Positions 24,560-34,685 of a stretch of 64,000 nucleotides of DNA are shown piece after piece (position 1 is the first letter of the stretch; every line of letters begins with the position of its first letter). The DNA lies in assembly GCA_017163975.1 (NCBI GenBank), contig JAFFSR010000299.1:731501-795500 (forward strand), in the 5' to 3' direction. The stretch is from Anastatus disparis (Eukaryota; Arthropoda; Insecta; Hymenoptera; Eupelmidae). The position numbers and the translations under genes are program-made. The notes under the pieces were generated by a model. It worked only from the letters and a program-made list of their open reading frames with translations, was not told where the DNA came from and ran no database searches.

Positions 24560-25350
24560 AATTAAAGTCCTCGAATTCACAAATCATAATCATAGCTGAC
24601 GCTCTTTCAATTTACGATTACATTTTGATTTCTTAAGGGGATGTAAAATGGACACTACACCTGTACTCATGAATATTCACTATCTTAACATTTTATTGCA
24701 AAATTTTCAATAAAAAAATGCATTAGCTTGTAGTATGTACCATGAAGATTATTTGGTTAAATTTTTAAATAAATTCATTCATCTGTTATTGAGAATTTTG
24801 GGTTCCAAAATTATCTATTAACATTTTTCAATTTTGTATGGAAATCCAAATATCTTAAAAACTAATTAATGAATTTATTTGAAAATTCATCTCAATAATC
24901 ATCATGGTAGATACTACAAGCTAATGCATTTCTTTTCTGGAAATTCAGCAATAAAATGGAAAGGAAGCTAATATCTATGAGTACTGGTGTAGTGTCCGAT
25001 TTACATCTCCTTAATTGAAATTTATTTAATAAAGAATTCCTTTTGATTTTGTAATTAAAGCCCTTTTAATTCACGATTAAATTTTGATTTCTTAATTTAA
25101 ATTTATTTAATTAAGAATTTCTTTTGATTTTGTAATTCAAGTCCTTTCAATTCACAATTACATTATGATTTCTTAATTGAAATTTATTTGATTAAGAATT
25201 CTTTTTGATTTTTTAATTAAAGCCTTTTCAATTCACGATTAGATTTTGATTTGTTAATTAGAATATTTTTAATTATCAATTTAAAAGGAATTGTTAATTA
25301 AATAAAACTTTAATTACAAATTCAAAAATGATTCGTAATTCAAATAATTT
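24560..25350. repeat. About 85-95-bp tandem repeat, interrupted by a TTAA element
   Basis: Units of the form CTTTCAATTCACGATTA ... ATTTTGATTTCTTAATT ... TTAAGAATTCTTTTTGATTT recur about four times at 25015-25300. One further partial unit lies left of the inserted family-3 element, which sits in the TTAA of TTTCTTAA. Confidence 0.7.
24637..25010. mobile_element. TTAA-flanked palindromic element, family 3, copy A (374 bp)
   Basis: It lies between TTAA at 24633-24636 and 25011-25014. The ends GGGGATGTAAAATGGACACT and the complement of GGAGATGTAAATCGGACACT frame long arms that pair through TGCATTAGCTTGTAGTATGT. A closely related copy is at 26484-26852. It is non-coding. Confidence 0.88.
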
Positions 25351-25359
25351 TTAATTACT

Positions 25360-25680
25360 TTTTTCGCAACCCTGTTATTAACTATAAATAACTGCAAGTT
25401 TCTGCAAATAACTATAAAAATCAGAAAATAATTGCAAATAACTGAAAGAATCCGCAAATAACGGTAAATAACTGCAAAAATAAAATAACTGCAAATAACT
25501 GTTACTATTATCTTAATTTTTAAAAATTGTATTGCACAAAATTGTTGTGCTTATAAATGTTAATAACTGTTGATAACTGCAAGTAATTACTATTAACTGC
25601 AAATAACCGCTACTTCTGTCTCAAACCAAACTATTTATAAAAGTTATTAGCAGTCTCTTGCAGTTATTAGCAAAACTGAT
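25360..25680 (+). repeat. AACTGCAAATA short-motif repeat
   Basis: AACTGCAAATA / AACTGTAAATA and close variants recur about fifteen times with irregular spacing. It is degenerate and non-coding. It lies just 5' of the AGCTATA inverted repeat. Confidence 0.7.
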
Positions 25681-25689
25681 TTCCACTAG

Positions 25690-25942
25690 GGTAGGTAAAG
25701 AAAATACAGCTATATTGATGTGTATTATAGCTATATTCATGTGTTTTTATAGCTGTATATCTATGAGAAATATAGCTAGATTTTTAGCTATATTTCTAGC
25801 TATAATGAGCTAAAATAGGGATTGTACCTATAAAGATTGGTAAAAATATAGCTAAAAATCTAGCTATATTTCTCATAGATATACAGCTAAAAAAACACGT
25901 GAATTTAGCTATAATTCACAATGTAGCTGTATTTTTACCTAT
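25690..25942. repeat. AGCTATA-rich inverted repeat at the Helitron break
   Basis: The arms pair through TATATCTATGAGAAATATAG and its complement, and consist largely of AGCTATA/TATAGCT words. The right arm ends close to where the Helitron coding sequence resumes (about 25976). It has probably truncated the Helitron 3' end or marks the break. Confidence 0.65.
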
Positions 25943-25975
25943 ATTTTTAGCTATATTTATAGATTTTTTTTTTGC

Positions 25976-26072
25976 AGGGTCACCAACTTTATTATCAGTT
26001 AATACTTTACATTTAAGTAAATTATTTTCTAAATCTAATATACGTAATCGAGTACCGTTACATGAACCTTCA
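25976..26072 (-). pseudogene. Helitron helicase, distal C-terminal fragment
   Basis: Read on the minus strand from 26072 this encodes NEGSCNGTRLRILDLENNLL followed by a short tail. It matches the segment of Helitron/Pif1-like helicases that follows the MLLRN motif (NxxGLCNGTRL in the family). It continues the frame of 26857-26930 once the two TTAA elements at 26077-26852 are left out. Beyond 25976 the match is lost at the AGCTATA repeat. Confidence 0.8.
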
Positions 26073-26076
26073 TTAA

Positions 26077-26479
26077 GAGCATGACGAAGCTGTCCGCCTT
26101 CTAATAATGTTTCCAATCCTAACTTATGAATAAACGATGCGTTTAATCGAGTTTTTTTACTACAAAGAAAAAATTTGTAAGATTAAACTCTAGTGCGGAC
26201 AACCCAAGAAATCCACCGAAATATTATACATACAAAGTTATAATAAAAACTTTCAATGTATCGTATTTTAAGGTTAGGTTTGTCGAGTTTAATATCTAAT
26301 TTCCAATCAAAGCTCATAAAAAAATAACAAGTCCAAATGATTTTTTATTTTAACAAAAATTATTGTACTAATATAGCTTTAGTGCGGACAAGTCATTATA
26401 TTTGTTTAATTTATGAATTTAAAAAGATATTGATAAAATAAAAAAAGCAAAACTCAATTGCTGCAGCTCCGACATGCCG
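26077..26479 (+). mobile_element. TTAA element family 2, copy B (403 bp)
   Basis: It lies between TTAA at 26073-26076 and 26480-26483, with short TIRs (GCATGACGAAGCTG versus GCATGTCGGAGCTG on the other strand). It is not a full palindrome, unlike the other TTAA families. It contains AAGGTTAGGTTTGTCGAG. It is inserted in the Helitron helicase reading frame, directly beside a family-3 element that shares its right TTAA. Confidence 0.9.
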
Positions 26480-26483
26480 TTAA

Positions 26484-26852
26484 GGGGATGTGAAATGGAC
26501 ACTACACCTGTACTCGTAAATATTGACTATCTTTTCATTTTATTGCAAAATTTTCAGTAAAAAAATGCATTAGCTTGTAGTATGTACCATAAAGATTATT
26601 CAGTTAAAATTTCAAATAAATTCATTCATTAGTTTTAAAGATATTTGGATTCCTGTACGAAAAAATTTTAATAAATAATTTCGGAACCCAAAATTCTTTA
26701 TTACTAATAAATAAATTTATTTGAAAATTTAACTAAATAATCATCATGGTACATACTACAAACTAATGCATTTCTTTTCTGGAAATTCAGCAATAAAATG
26801 GAAAGGAAGTTAATATCTATAAGTATAGGTGTAGTGTCCGTTTTACATCTCC
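26484..26852. mobile_element. TTAA palindromic element family 3, copy B (369 bp)
   Basis: It lies between TTAA at 26480-26483 and 26853-26856. Its ends and arms match 24637-25010. It and the family-2 copy beside it occupy the same original TTAA of the Helitron helicase gene, so one landed in the duplicated TTAA of the other. Confidence 0.9.
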
Positions 26853-26856
26853 TTAA

Positions 26857-27236
26857 TACAAATGTTCTATAGAAGCATTACAATAGCATTTATTTTTTAA
26901 TACAATTTATAAAGTGGTAAAGATTGAGGATTTAAGGTATTAAGATACTCTGGTAATAATTACTTTAGTCATTGAACTATTGTCATCACAACTGCTAGCT
27001 GAATCAATACTTGTATATGAACGTTCACCGTTACAATCCAACTTTGAAACAATTTCATTATTAATTATGTCGACAACAATATTTCGAGGAAATAATATGG
27101 CAAAATTGGCAATATTGAAATTACGTATAATACAACAATCAGGAATTTCTACATAATCATTATTATCATTTATAGATCCATTGCCAATATTTAAAGCAAA
27201 TTGGGCAAAATCCATTTCATTGTTCAAAACTTTCAT
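26857..27236 (-). pseudogene. Helitron helicase, C-terminal part
   Basis: On the minus strand the frame from 27236 gives an FALNIGNG motif and an IP..I region typical of Helitron helicases. A change of frame near 26940 leads into PEYLNTLNPQSLPLYKL and then AIVMLL, matching the family's EFLNSL...GLPPHKL and IMLLRN motifs. A stop codon replaces the residue before N in that last motif. The gene is clearly dead. It is split from 25976-26072 by two TTAA elements and from the upstream helicase by missing sequence near 27240-27300. Confidence 0.8.
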
Positions 27237-27299
27237 ATTTTGAGTTAACTTATATTTATATAATGAATTCCAAAGATAACTATATTTAATTGATAAACT

Positions 27300-27950
27300 T
27301 ACTATTTTACTTCAGGTCCCTTTAGGTAAAACAGGTAATAACTGTCGAAAATCACCACCTAATGAAACAATTTTTTCACCAAATCTTAAATCATTATTCA
27401 TCATATCTTTCAATTTCCGATCCATAATTTCTAACGTATATCGCGGTGTTATAAGTGCTTCGTCTCATATAAATACATCGGTACATCTCAGGAATTTTCC
27501 TTCATTAGATTGTACTATCTCAGGAATTTTCCTTCATTAGATTGTACTATCTCAGGAATTTTCCTTCATTAGATTGTACTAATATATTAGATGAAGAATC
27601 AGCGTGAAGTGGTACAGGTAAACCGAATACTTTGTAAACAGTCATTCCTTTAAGCAACAAAGTGGCAGCAATTCCTGTAAAAGCGATACAACATACGTTT
27701 TTATTTCTACTTCGGAACAAATTATATAACGTATTAAATATAAATGTTTTATCAGTACCACCAGGTCCATCAATATAAAAACATTTACATCGATCATCAT
27801 TATCGGTATTAAATATTTGCAACACATTATCAACAATTACTTTTTGTTCATTATTTAATTGATCAAATAATTGAATTCCGTTTATTAAATAATTAGTAAT
27901 TAATGTAATAGCTAAAAAATCTTCATCGGTCAAAATTATTTGAGGCATTG
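27300..27950 (-). pseudogene. Helitron Pif1-type helicase, N-terminal motifs (broken)
   Basis: Minus-strand frame 27948-27547 carries LNNEQKVIVDNVLQIF, then a Walker A region FYIDGPGGTDKTF in which the canonical GTGKT is GTDKT, then AFTGIAATLLLKGMTVYKVFGLP. The Walker B region follows on the far side of a 32-bp triplication. It reads DVFI-stop-DEALITP (TGA in place of the expected Trp of IWDEA) and then GDFRQLLPVLPKGT. The Walker A change, the frame-breaking triplication and the stop show inactivation. In live Helitrons this helicase unwinds DNA during rolling-circle transposition. Confidence 0.88.
27485..27580. repeat. 32-bp tandem triplication in the helicase frame
   Basis: ATCTCAGGAATTTTCCTTCA starts at 27485, 27517 and 27549 with identical units. 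As 32 is not a multiple of three, it shifts the helicase frame between the Walker A exon and the Walker B part. It is probably replication slippage after the element died. Confidence 0.92.
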
Positions 27951-27958
27951 AAGGAAAA

Positions 27959-28787
27959 TCAACTATAGACCGACGAAACTAAATTTGAAGCCTGTTCAAC
28001 ATCATTAATAGAATGATAATAATCTTCAGAAAAAGAAATTTTATAATCACGCCATAACTGTTCAGGATAAAGAGGTTGACAATGAATAAAAATCCAAACG
28101 AATAAACGCTGAAAACTAAATGGCATCATCCCATTAACAGCCTCATCCAAGGCACGGATCCATTCATTATCATCCTCAATTAAACCTAAAATTAAACATG
28201 CTTTAGAAAATGTAGTGCACTGTGATACATTTACGAATTTTAAAACATTAAAACTCATAGCATCTTGTACATTCAATAGTAGCAATCGTAAACGATGTAA
28301 TTCAACTTGACTGGGACTAACAGAATACATACGACCTATATAATTAAAATATTTTTTACATTTCACCCACTTCATAACGTTCTTACCGTCAGCTACTTTT
28401 AAAAACATAATGGCCTAGAATCTCAGTGTATAAATATTGCTGAGCAAATTCATCACGTAAATTCAAAGCAAAAGAACCAAGTAACATGGATCCTTTATTT
28501 ACAGCAGTTACAATGGAAACTTCATCAGCACAATGACTTTTATATACGTATTTATATAAATATTAAACTGATTGTATGCTAGAAACAACTTCAATGTTTA
28601 TGTAGCAATTAAAAATTCGCAATAAACCTGAACAATATGGAACAACGAATCGATCATCAATAATTTTATTGCGTCGACTAACAGAATAACCATTATTTCG
28701 ACGACGATAATATGGATAACCATCAGCGCTCATTTTAGTTTCAGTTTTAAACTCTTTGGAAAAATGTTCCGAACATTTACCACATGG
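27959..28787 (-). pseudogene. Helitron Rep/Helicase linker and Rep C-terminal part
   Basis: The minus-strand frame from 28790 reads MPCGKCSEHFSKEF ... FVVPYCSGLLRIFNCYINIEV, meets TAA at 28563-28565, and continues in frame with YLYKYVYKSHC. This is the tyrosine-bearing motif of the Helitron Rep nuclease (family consensus KYLFKYVYKGHD), and both Tyr of the Y2 pair are present. Then come the linker region (IGRMYSVSPSQVELHRLRLL) and LWRDYKISFSEDYYH from 28408 to 27959. There are several frame changes. The part is separated from the HUH motif by the 1.64-kb insertion at 28792-30430. Confidence 0.85.
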
Positions 28788-28791
28788 CATG

Positions 28792-30430
28792 GAATATTTA
28801 TGGAAGCTTCCCGGAATATTGGCACAGAAGATTTGAAATATTTTAGAAAACTTCCATGAAATATTCCATAAAATATTTCTGGAAGATTTTATAATCTATC
28901 GTAAAATATTCCGTGGAATATTTATGGAAGATTCGCTGAATATTGACACGGAAGATTTGGAATATTTTAAAATCTTTCATTAAATATTCCTTTACTATTC
29001 GTATGTCTTTGATTCTTCTCACATTGGAATATTCTCGAGAGGTTTCAAGTACCGTAAAATACGTAGTTCCTGATCAGGGCGTAATTTCTGATCATTATTT
29101 ATTATAAATCATAATCTTTAAGATTTTAGTAGGAAAAACCTTTTTTTTAATTTATGAGGAAAAATAGATTGAACGTAAGAAATGCTTCGTTGGTGTGAAA
29201 AAGAAATATACTTTTACTTTTTTACATGTAAATATGTGATCAGAAATACCTCTTAGGTGATCAGAAATTACGTCCTTCACGGTATATTTCAATGAACGGT
29301 TTGGGTAATAATCTCTTATCTTTCATGAAATGTTCCTGGAAGATTTTTGAAAGATTTCGATGGAAGATTTAGAGTTTCTGATCTACCACAAAATATTTCT
29401 GGAATATTTTATAAAAGGTTGAGAAATGTTGTTAGGGGATAGTACATATATTATATAATAGCACATTCAACTTATACATCAATACATATACGTATACATA
29501 AACATTTAGTAATAAAATCGCATTTACATATTCGCTTCGACTGTTCACAACAAAGCGACGATACCCTTTCGTTTATATTGTGAGTAAGGTATCTTTCAAC
29601 CACTTGTGGATAAAACTCCCATTTAACAAACATCCCCCGATCGGCGTCACTGAAAACTTCCCGTAACATTCCGCGCAACCTTCCAACGAAAACTTCATGG
29701 AATTATTCTAGAATCTTTCATGCAATATTCCAACGGAAGATTACTGAAATCTTTTTGTCAAATATTTCTAGATGATTTATGTAATATTCCGCTGAACGAT
29801 TTAAAAGTTTTTTTGGAATCTTCTAGCGAAATATTTATAAAATCTTCCTGAAATCTTTCATGAAATTTTCCACTGGAAGGTTACTTAAATCTGTCAATGA
29901 AATATTTAATGGAATATTCCTGGAAGATTTATGTAATATTTGGCTGTACGATTTTAAAGTTTTTTGTAATCTTTCAGCGAAATATTAATAGAATTTTCCT
30001 GAAATCTTACATGCAATATTTTACTGGAAGATTACCTCAATCTCTCTGTAAAATATTCTGTGAAATATTTCTGGAAGATTTATGTAATATTCTGCTGTAC
30101 GATTTAAAAGTTTTTTGGAATCTTTCAGGGAAATATTCATGAAATCTTCCTGAAATCTTCCATGAAATATACCACTGGAATATTTTCCAAACATTACATG
30201 TAATATTTCATGGAATATTCCAGAAATCTTCCGTGAATATTTTACAGAATATTTCAGAAAAGTTTTTGAATATTTCTTTGAAATATTCCATAAATATTCC
30301 TGGGAGCTTTCAATGGAAGATTCCAGTGGAATATTTCGGCATATCCCGTGAAGTCTTCCTAGAATCTGCATCAAAGGTTCCATTGAAATTATTTCAGTGG
30401 AAGATTTTGAAATATTTGAGTGAAATCTTT
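28792..30430. mobile_element. 1.64-kb inserted array of GGAAGATTT/ATATTCC words, CATG duplication
   Basis: It interrupts the Helitron Rep gene with CATG on both sides (28788-28791 and 30431-30434). Removing it and one CATG restores an uninterrupted frame through the CGKC motif of Rep. The insert is made of degenerate words such as GGAATATTTATGGAAGATTT in both orientations, with no clear TIR and no coding sequence. It carries the inverted MITE at 29052-29282 inside. Open frames across it (for example 30021-30383) are rich in S, F, K and Y and are by-products of the repeat. Confidence 0.8.
29052..29282 (-). mobile_element. TA-flanked MITE, copy 2 (inverted)
   Basis: The reverse complement of 97-326, with TA at 29050-29051 and 29283-29284 and TIR CCGTAAAATACGTA / TACGTCCTTCACGG. 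It lies within the CATG-flanked array, so it arrived after that array or moved with it. Confidence 0.88.
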
Positions 30431-30434
30431 CATG

Positions 30435-31564
30435 CTGTGTAGGTTATCATTTACGATACGTCGATCATCACACGGTCCATGAATCATATTTTTAACGACG
30501 ATCTCATACAATTTTAAATCATCGTCGGGATCGGGTATTTCAGCGGACATATATTGATCAAGTATTTTAGGAGTCGTAAATTTATAACCACTGACTAATA
30601 TTATAAATATATGAGCATGAGGCAATCTACGTTTCTGAAATTCAACAACATAAACATAAGCATTTACGAATAAAAAATATTTTTTTTCTGTAATTAATCG
30701 AATTGACTGTTTCTTTTTCAAACATACGTAACTCTTGACGATCAGAAGCCTGTTGTCCTGGAAATAAATTTTCACGAATTTCACGCCATTGAGGGTTACA
30801 GGTCATCGTAATAAAAAGATCAGGTTTGCCTGTAACTTGTTTGATTAACCTTGATAATTTTGCATCATATACCGAGGAGAACCCAGAAACGTAGACGGTA
30901 ATTTTGCCAACTTGACAATTTAAATTATCTGCCGATTTATACATATAATCAATCGATTCTTAAAAAGAATCAGCTCGCAATTATTTTTGATTATTTTAAC
31001 ACCACTGAATTCTATCTTACTCAACTTTAACGTGATTATCATCCAACCATTGTTGATATAATCGGCGCCCATGTAAGATTGGATTAAATTCATCTGCTCG
31101 AATACCAATATTATATTTAATAAATGCATTACGACTTATACGAGAATTTTTTCTTCCGTGATTTTCTAAATTATCATTATCATTATTATCATCATTGCAG
31201 TCAACAGAATATCGATCAACACTTTTTTCTTCAAATTTCAATTCTAATGACCCTTGCTATACAGATAAAACAATGGATATACCATAGGTTCTACATTAAC
31301 ATCTGAAGAACTTAAAACTTGTAATGACTTTGAAATTTTATTACGAACAGTTACATATGATTCAGGAATATCACCATTGGCAGTGCTAGAAAATACAGCA
31401 GCAGCTTCATTAGTTCGCTGAAAATTATGCGGTCTTCTATCATATCCAGGTTTTAAGGTAAATAATAACCATAATTTAGGTTCAACACCGTTCTCTGCAA
31501 TATGAGAATTGATTTCCTGTTCCATCATTTCATATGATTCAGCTAATATATTATGCTCGCGCAC
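30435..31564 (-). pseudogene. Helitron Rep: N-like region and HUH motif (broken)
   Basis: Minus-strand pieces in order are as follows. 31564-31244 has RRPHNFQRTNEAAAVFSS and YVTVRNKI, matching the Helitron_like_N region. 31241-31017 has RISRNAFIKYNIGIR. 30944-30642 has SRLIKQVTGKPDLFITMTCN and PQWREIRENLFPGQ. 30784-30435 has EFQKRRLPHAHIFIIL, containing the HUH (His-hydrophobic-His) metal-binding motif, then SAEIPDP and MIHGPCD. At least three frame changes break it. In functional Helitrons this nuclease nicks and joins single-stranded DNA. Confidence 0.88.
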
Positions 31565-31599
31565 TAAACGTTCTATAATACCAAGAATATCGACATCCG

Positions 31600-32492
31600 T
31601 TCCGGGATTAGAAACATTTCGATAGTCAATTGCCTCGTGTGGATCAATAATTGACCATAAGTTGAATAATCGTAGCCCGATGGATACAATGCTTCATTAA
31701 TTTAATAATAAATCTGTCCATGAATTTAAAAACAATAAGGAGCTCGTCTGACAGATAGTAAATTCACTAAATTGGCATTAAATGAGGCAAAAGAAAATAA
31801 ACCCTTATAATTCCTAATTCTTTCAAAAAATACAGAAGATTTTTCATGGGAACCATCAAATAAGGATTGCAATTAGTTAGGAAAATAGTCAAAATTATTA
31901 GATGTAACAGAGCCATGACTGCAACAATCGTTAAAAGAATTAAATTTTCCTCAAATTTTTCCATTAAAAAAATGTTGTGCATTACAATATTTACACACAG
32001 CATTAAATGCTCCTAAATAATGCTCAAATTGATTAAATCGAACTTGGCTACCATTATGAACGGTGACATGATTTTGCATTTATTATAATAAACATCATTT
32101 CTTCCAGAACTTAAACAACAACGATCTGCAAGAAACACTTAAACTATGAAAGAACGCGATGTAGAATTAATTTCTAATTCTCGAATTCAAACATAATATC
32201 GTTTATTTCTCGCTGCAATGTTTAATCGACGCGTACTGGAAATGTTACCGGAAGTAGATGGACTCGGTTCAGAACTTTGCGATTGACAAAAATTTGTTTC
32301 AGTTTGTCTTAATCGATCTCTATATCGTTTCTTTCGCTCAATCATCATAATACGACGTTCCTCAGAAGTACGTCTTAATCTAGATCTACTTTGACTTCGA
32401 TTATTATTAATATCATTATTATTTCTAGGAGTTTCACTACGTTCCATATTTCTCGCAATGTCAGAAACACCGTCAAAATGATAATTAGACAT
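31600..32492 (-). pseudogene. Helitron N-terminal region
   Basis: The frame starts at ATG 32492 with a basic, RMRRYRDR-like segment (RRTSEERRIMMIERKKRYRD) typical of Helitron N termini. It degenerates after about 100 codons. Downstream frames retain CKYCNAQHFF, FERIRNYKGLFSFASFNAN and IHGQIYY, which match the C-X2-C, RxYNxxFAFtS and FRIHGQIYH motifs of the family, but with frequent stops. The 5' TC terminus of the element was not located. Confidence 0.75.
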
Positions 32493-32679
32493 TGTTATCT
32501 TAATTATCTGATTGCAAAAATAATGAGTGATATAGAATATATGATATATTATATAATAATAATTTGTATCATTTACTGTAAATCATTTATAATTTACAAT
32601 TTAAATTAAATTCAGTAACATCTATTTCCAATTTCGATCATTGCGTTTGATACAAATTCTAAAATTCCGAAGTCATTAG

Positions 32680-33376
32680 TACATTCATCTAGTTCGATTT
32701 TATCAGTTTCCCTTATGCTAATTTTCTTATATACAAAATTTTATCAATCTAAACTTTTTTAGATCAAACTTAATTTTTTAAGAATTCCTATAAATGATAA
32801 TTGAATACAACAATTTTTCTAAATTATAATTCTATTTGAACTTCAATATTTAATTTAATAATTATTATAATTAACTTTAAATATAAGCATCAATAAATAA
32901 AAATTCAATCAAAATAAAAAGAAAAAAAATTTTTTTATTTAATTATTTTAATTCGAATAATAGTAATACGATATTATATTCAATATAAAAAAAAAGAAAA
33001 AAAAAGAAAATGAAAAGGAAAAATCTCTTAACAAAAATTGATGAATAATTAAAATATTGAAACATATACATAATAATTTGCAATTCTTAAATAATTAATT
33101 TAATAATAATATTAACACATATTAAATGACATAAATATTATATATAAAAAAATTATATTTTACTCACTTTAAAATTATTTTATTACTTTACTATCACACT
33201 CTATAACACTCTCTCACCCTCTCTCACTCACTCACTCACTTATATTTACACTCTCACGAACTTAATCAATAATAAATACACATAAAATCACACATTAATG
33301 TCTTCAAACGCATTACATACTATAAATAATAAACAATATTCTGATACCGAAAAACGAATTACTTAATACGAAATTA
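32680..33376. repeat. About 0.8-kb tandem unit, copy 1
   Basis: It starts CATTCATCTAGTTCGATTTT and runs through CACTCACTCACTCACTTATA to ACTCCAAC, where the MITE/LTR complex is inserted; its last part is at 39120-39228. It matches copy 2 (39229-40108) and copy 3 (40109-41390) almost throughout. It is AT-rich and non-coding. TTAA at 33028-33031 is the empty counterpart of the family-1 insertion in copy 3. Confidence 0.88.
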
Positions 33377-33384
33377 ACTCCAAC

Positions 33385-33602
33385 CTTAGAGCATATACTA
33401 CTGGAGGAAGCACGTTTATAGAAAGAGTGTAAACGAACGAGCAAGCGGAAGAGAGACAGTTTGGGTACCATTTTTCTCTCTCGTGCAGGCACATGATTGG
33501 TTGACGCTACTTCTTTCTAAGAGAAAACGATTATCCAAACTATTGCCTTCTCTCTCAATATTGTCTACACTTTTTGTTCAGGCGTGCTTCCTCCAGTAGT
33601 AT
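33385..33602. mobile_element. MITE with 8-bp duplication, left and main part
   Basis: It starts CTTAGAGCATATACTACTGG. Its right TIR (CCAGTAGTAT ... ATGCTCTAAG) is split by the LTR element, with the last bases at 39102-39111. The flanks ACTCCAAC (33377-33384) and ACTCCATC (39112-39119) are 8-bp duplications. Tandem copy 2 has a single ACTCCAAC at the same place. An 8-bp duplication suggests hAT- or P-type mobilisation. It is non-coding. Confidence 0.88.
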
Positions 33603-34239
33603 TATAGTGTATGTATGTGTATACAAGGTATTTATACACATGCATACACATAAGCCGAAATAACGGCGCGTATATTTAAAAAGGTGTAAAACAGAAAATG
33701 ATTATAGGAATATAAAAGAAAATACAAATAGGAAAACATTTGCCACCATAAAATTAAGAAACAGCATATAAGAGAGAGAAAATACTTGAGCAGCACACAA
33801 AGGCCAGGTTTTCCCCAACCGTTTAAATCTTTTTATTACTCAGGTCATGAACGATGCATATGTGCACATCGACATTCAAAAATACAGTTAGTTACTGTTT
33901 AGCAAATATACCCAAAGTAATTTTAGTTTTTTTATAATCGATAGATTTTATGTATAGTTTTAAGAAAAGAAAATAGAGGCGAGGGAGGGAGAAAAGACCA
34001 AAAATGTAAGCCTAAGAAAACACACTCGTGGACACTTCGTCCTCGAACCTTGTACAGGAACTTGCTGAGAAAATATAATTCTCCACTTACAACATTCAAC
34101 ATCAGTCTATTGTCATTTTTATTTACATCCACTTCCATATACAACAGATTCCTTATCCAAGGTACTTGATACGGCTTTGATTATAAAACGCAATATCGGA
34201 CATCAAGGCATTGTAGACGCGCCCGAATCTACATACTTC
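33603..34239 (+). mobile_element. 5' LTR of gag-only LTR element
   Basis: About 637 bp, apparently identical to 38460-39096 with no indel (constant offset 4857). The whole element is flanked by AGTAT (33598-33602 and 39097-39101), and rejoining the flanks restores the MITE's right TIR exactly. The edges are uncertain by up to three bases because AGT also follows the end of both LTRs. A 70-codon open frame lies in each LTR on the minus strand and shows no domain. Confidence 0.92.
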
Positions 34240-34241
34240 AG

Positions 34242-34253
34242 TGGTGACAGCGG
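34242..34253 (+). promoter_or_regulatory. Primer-binding site
   Basis: TGGTGACAGCGG lies immediately downstream of the 5' LTR and begins with the TGG that pairs with a tRNA CCA end. The matching tRNA is not assigned. A run of more than 30 A follows near 34280-34311 in the leader. Confidence 0.7.
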
Positions 34254-34280
34254 TTTTTTTGCGTATATCAAAATCGTTTG

Positions 34281-34314
<34 letters not shown>

Positions 34315-34685
34315 GTAAAGAACAATAAGAGTGAAAAAAAAAGGTGTTAAGAAAAAGTGCAAAAAAAGGGGCGCTGGACGAACGTCAACCATCAGAGGCA
34401 ACTTCAACTTCAAGTAATGAGATAGAAGAAATTGGCAAATTAAGTTGTAAAAGTGTACAAAAATATAGTTATAGACAATATTAGTTACTCTAAGTGAATA
34501 TTAAATAATGTTATTGTAAATCTAGTTATTACGTTTGCCAATTCTACGCTTCGGAACTGTAAGTAATATATTTTTCTCTCTCCTTTTGGTGGCAAGTTAG
34601 GAAAAATAATCATAATTTTAGTTTGAATATTAAACAAAAATTTTAGTATTAAGTATAAACAAATTGTCAAATAAAAAAAACAAAA

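Noticed and set aside
30021..30442. Proteins across the GGAAGATTT/ATATTCC block
   Set aside because: Open on both strands because the repeat words lack stops; no domain; it lies inside an insertion in a dead Helitron.
33932..34144. 70-codon ORF found twice identically (also 38789-39001)
   Set aside because: It is within the two identical LTRs, on the antisense strand, without a domain; duplication is due to the LTRs.
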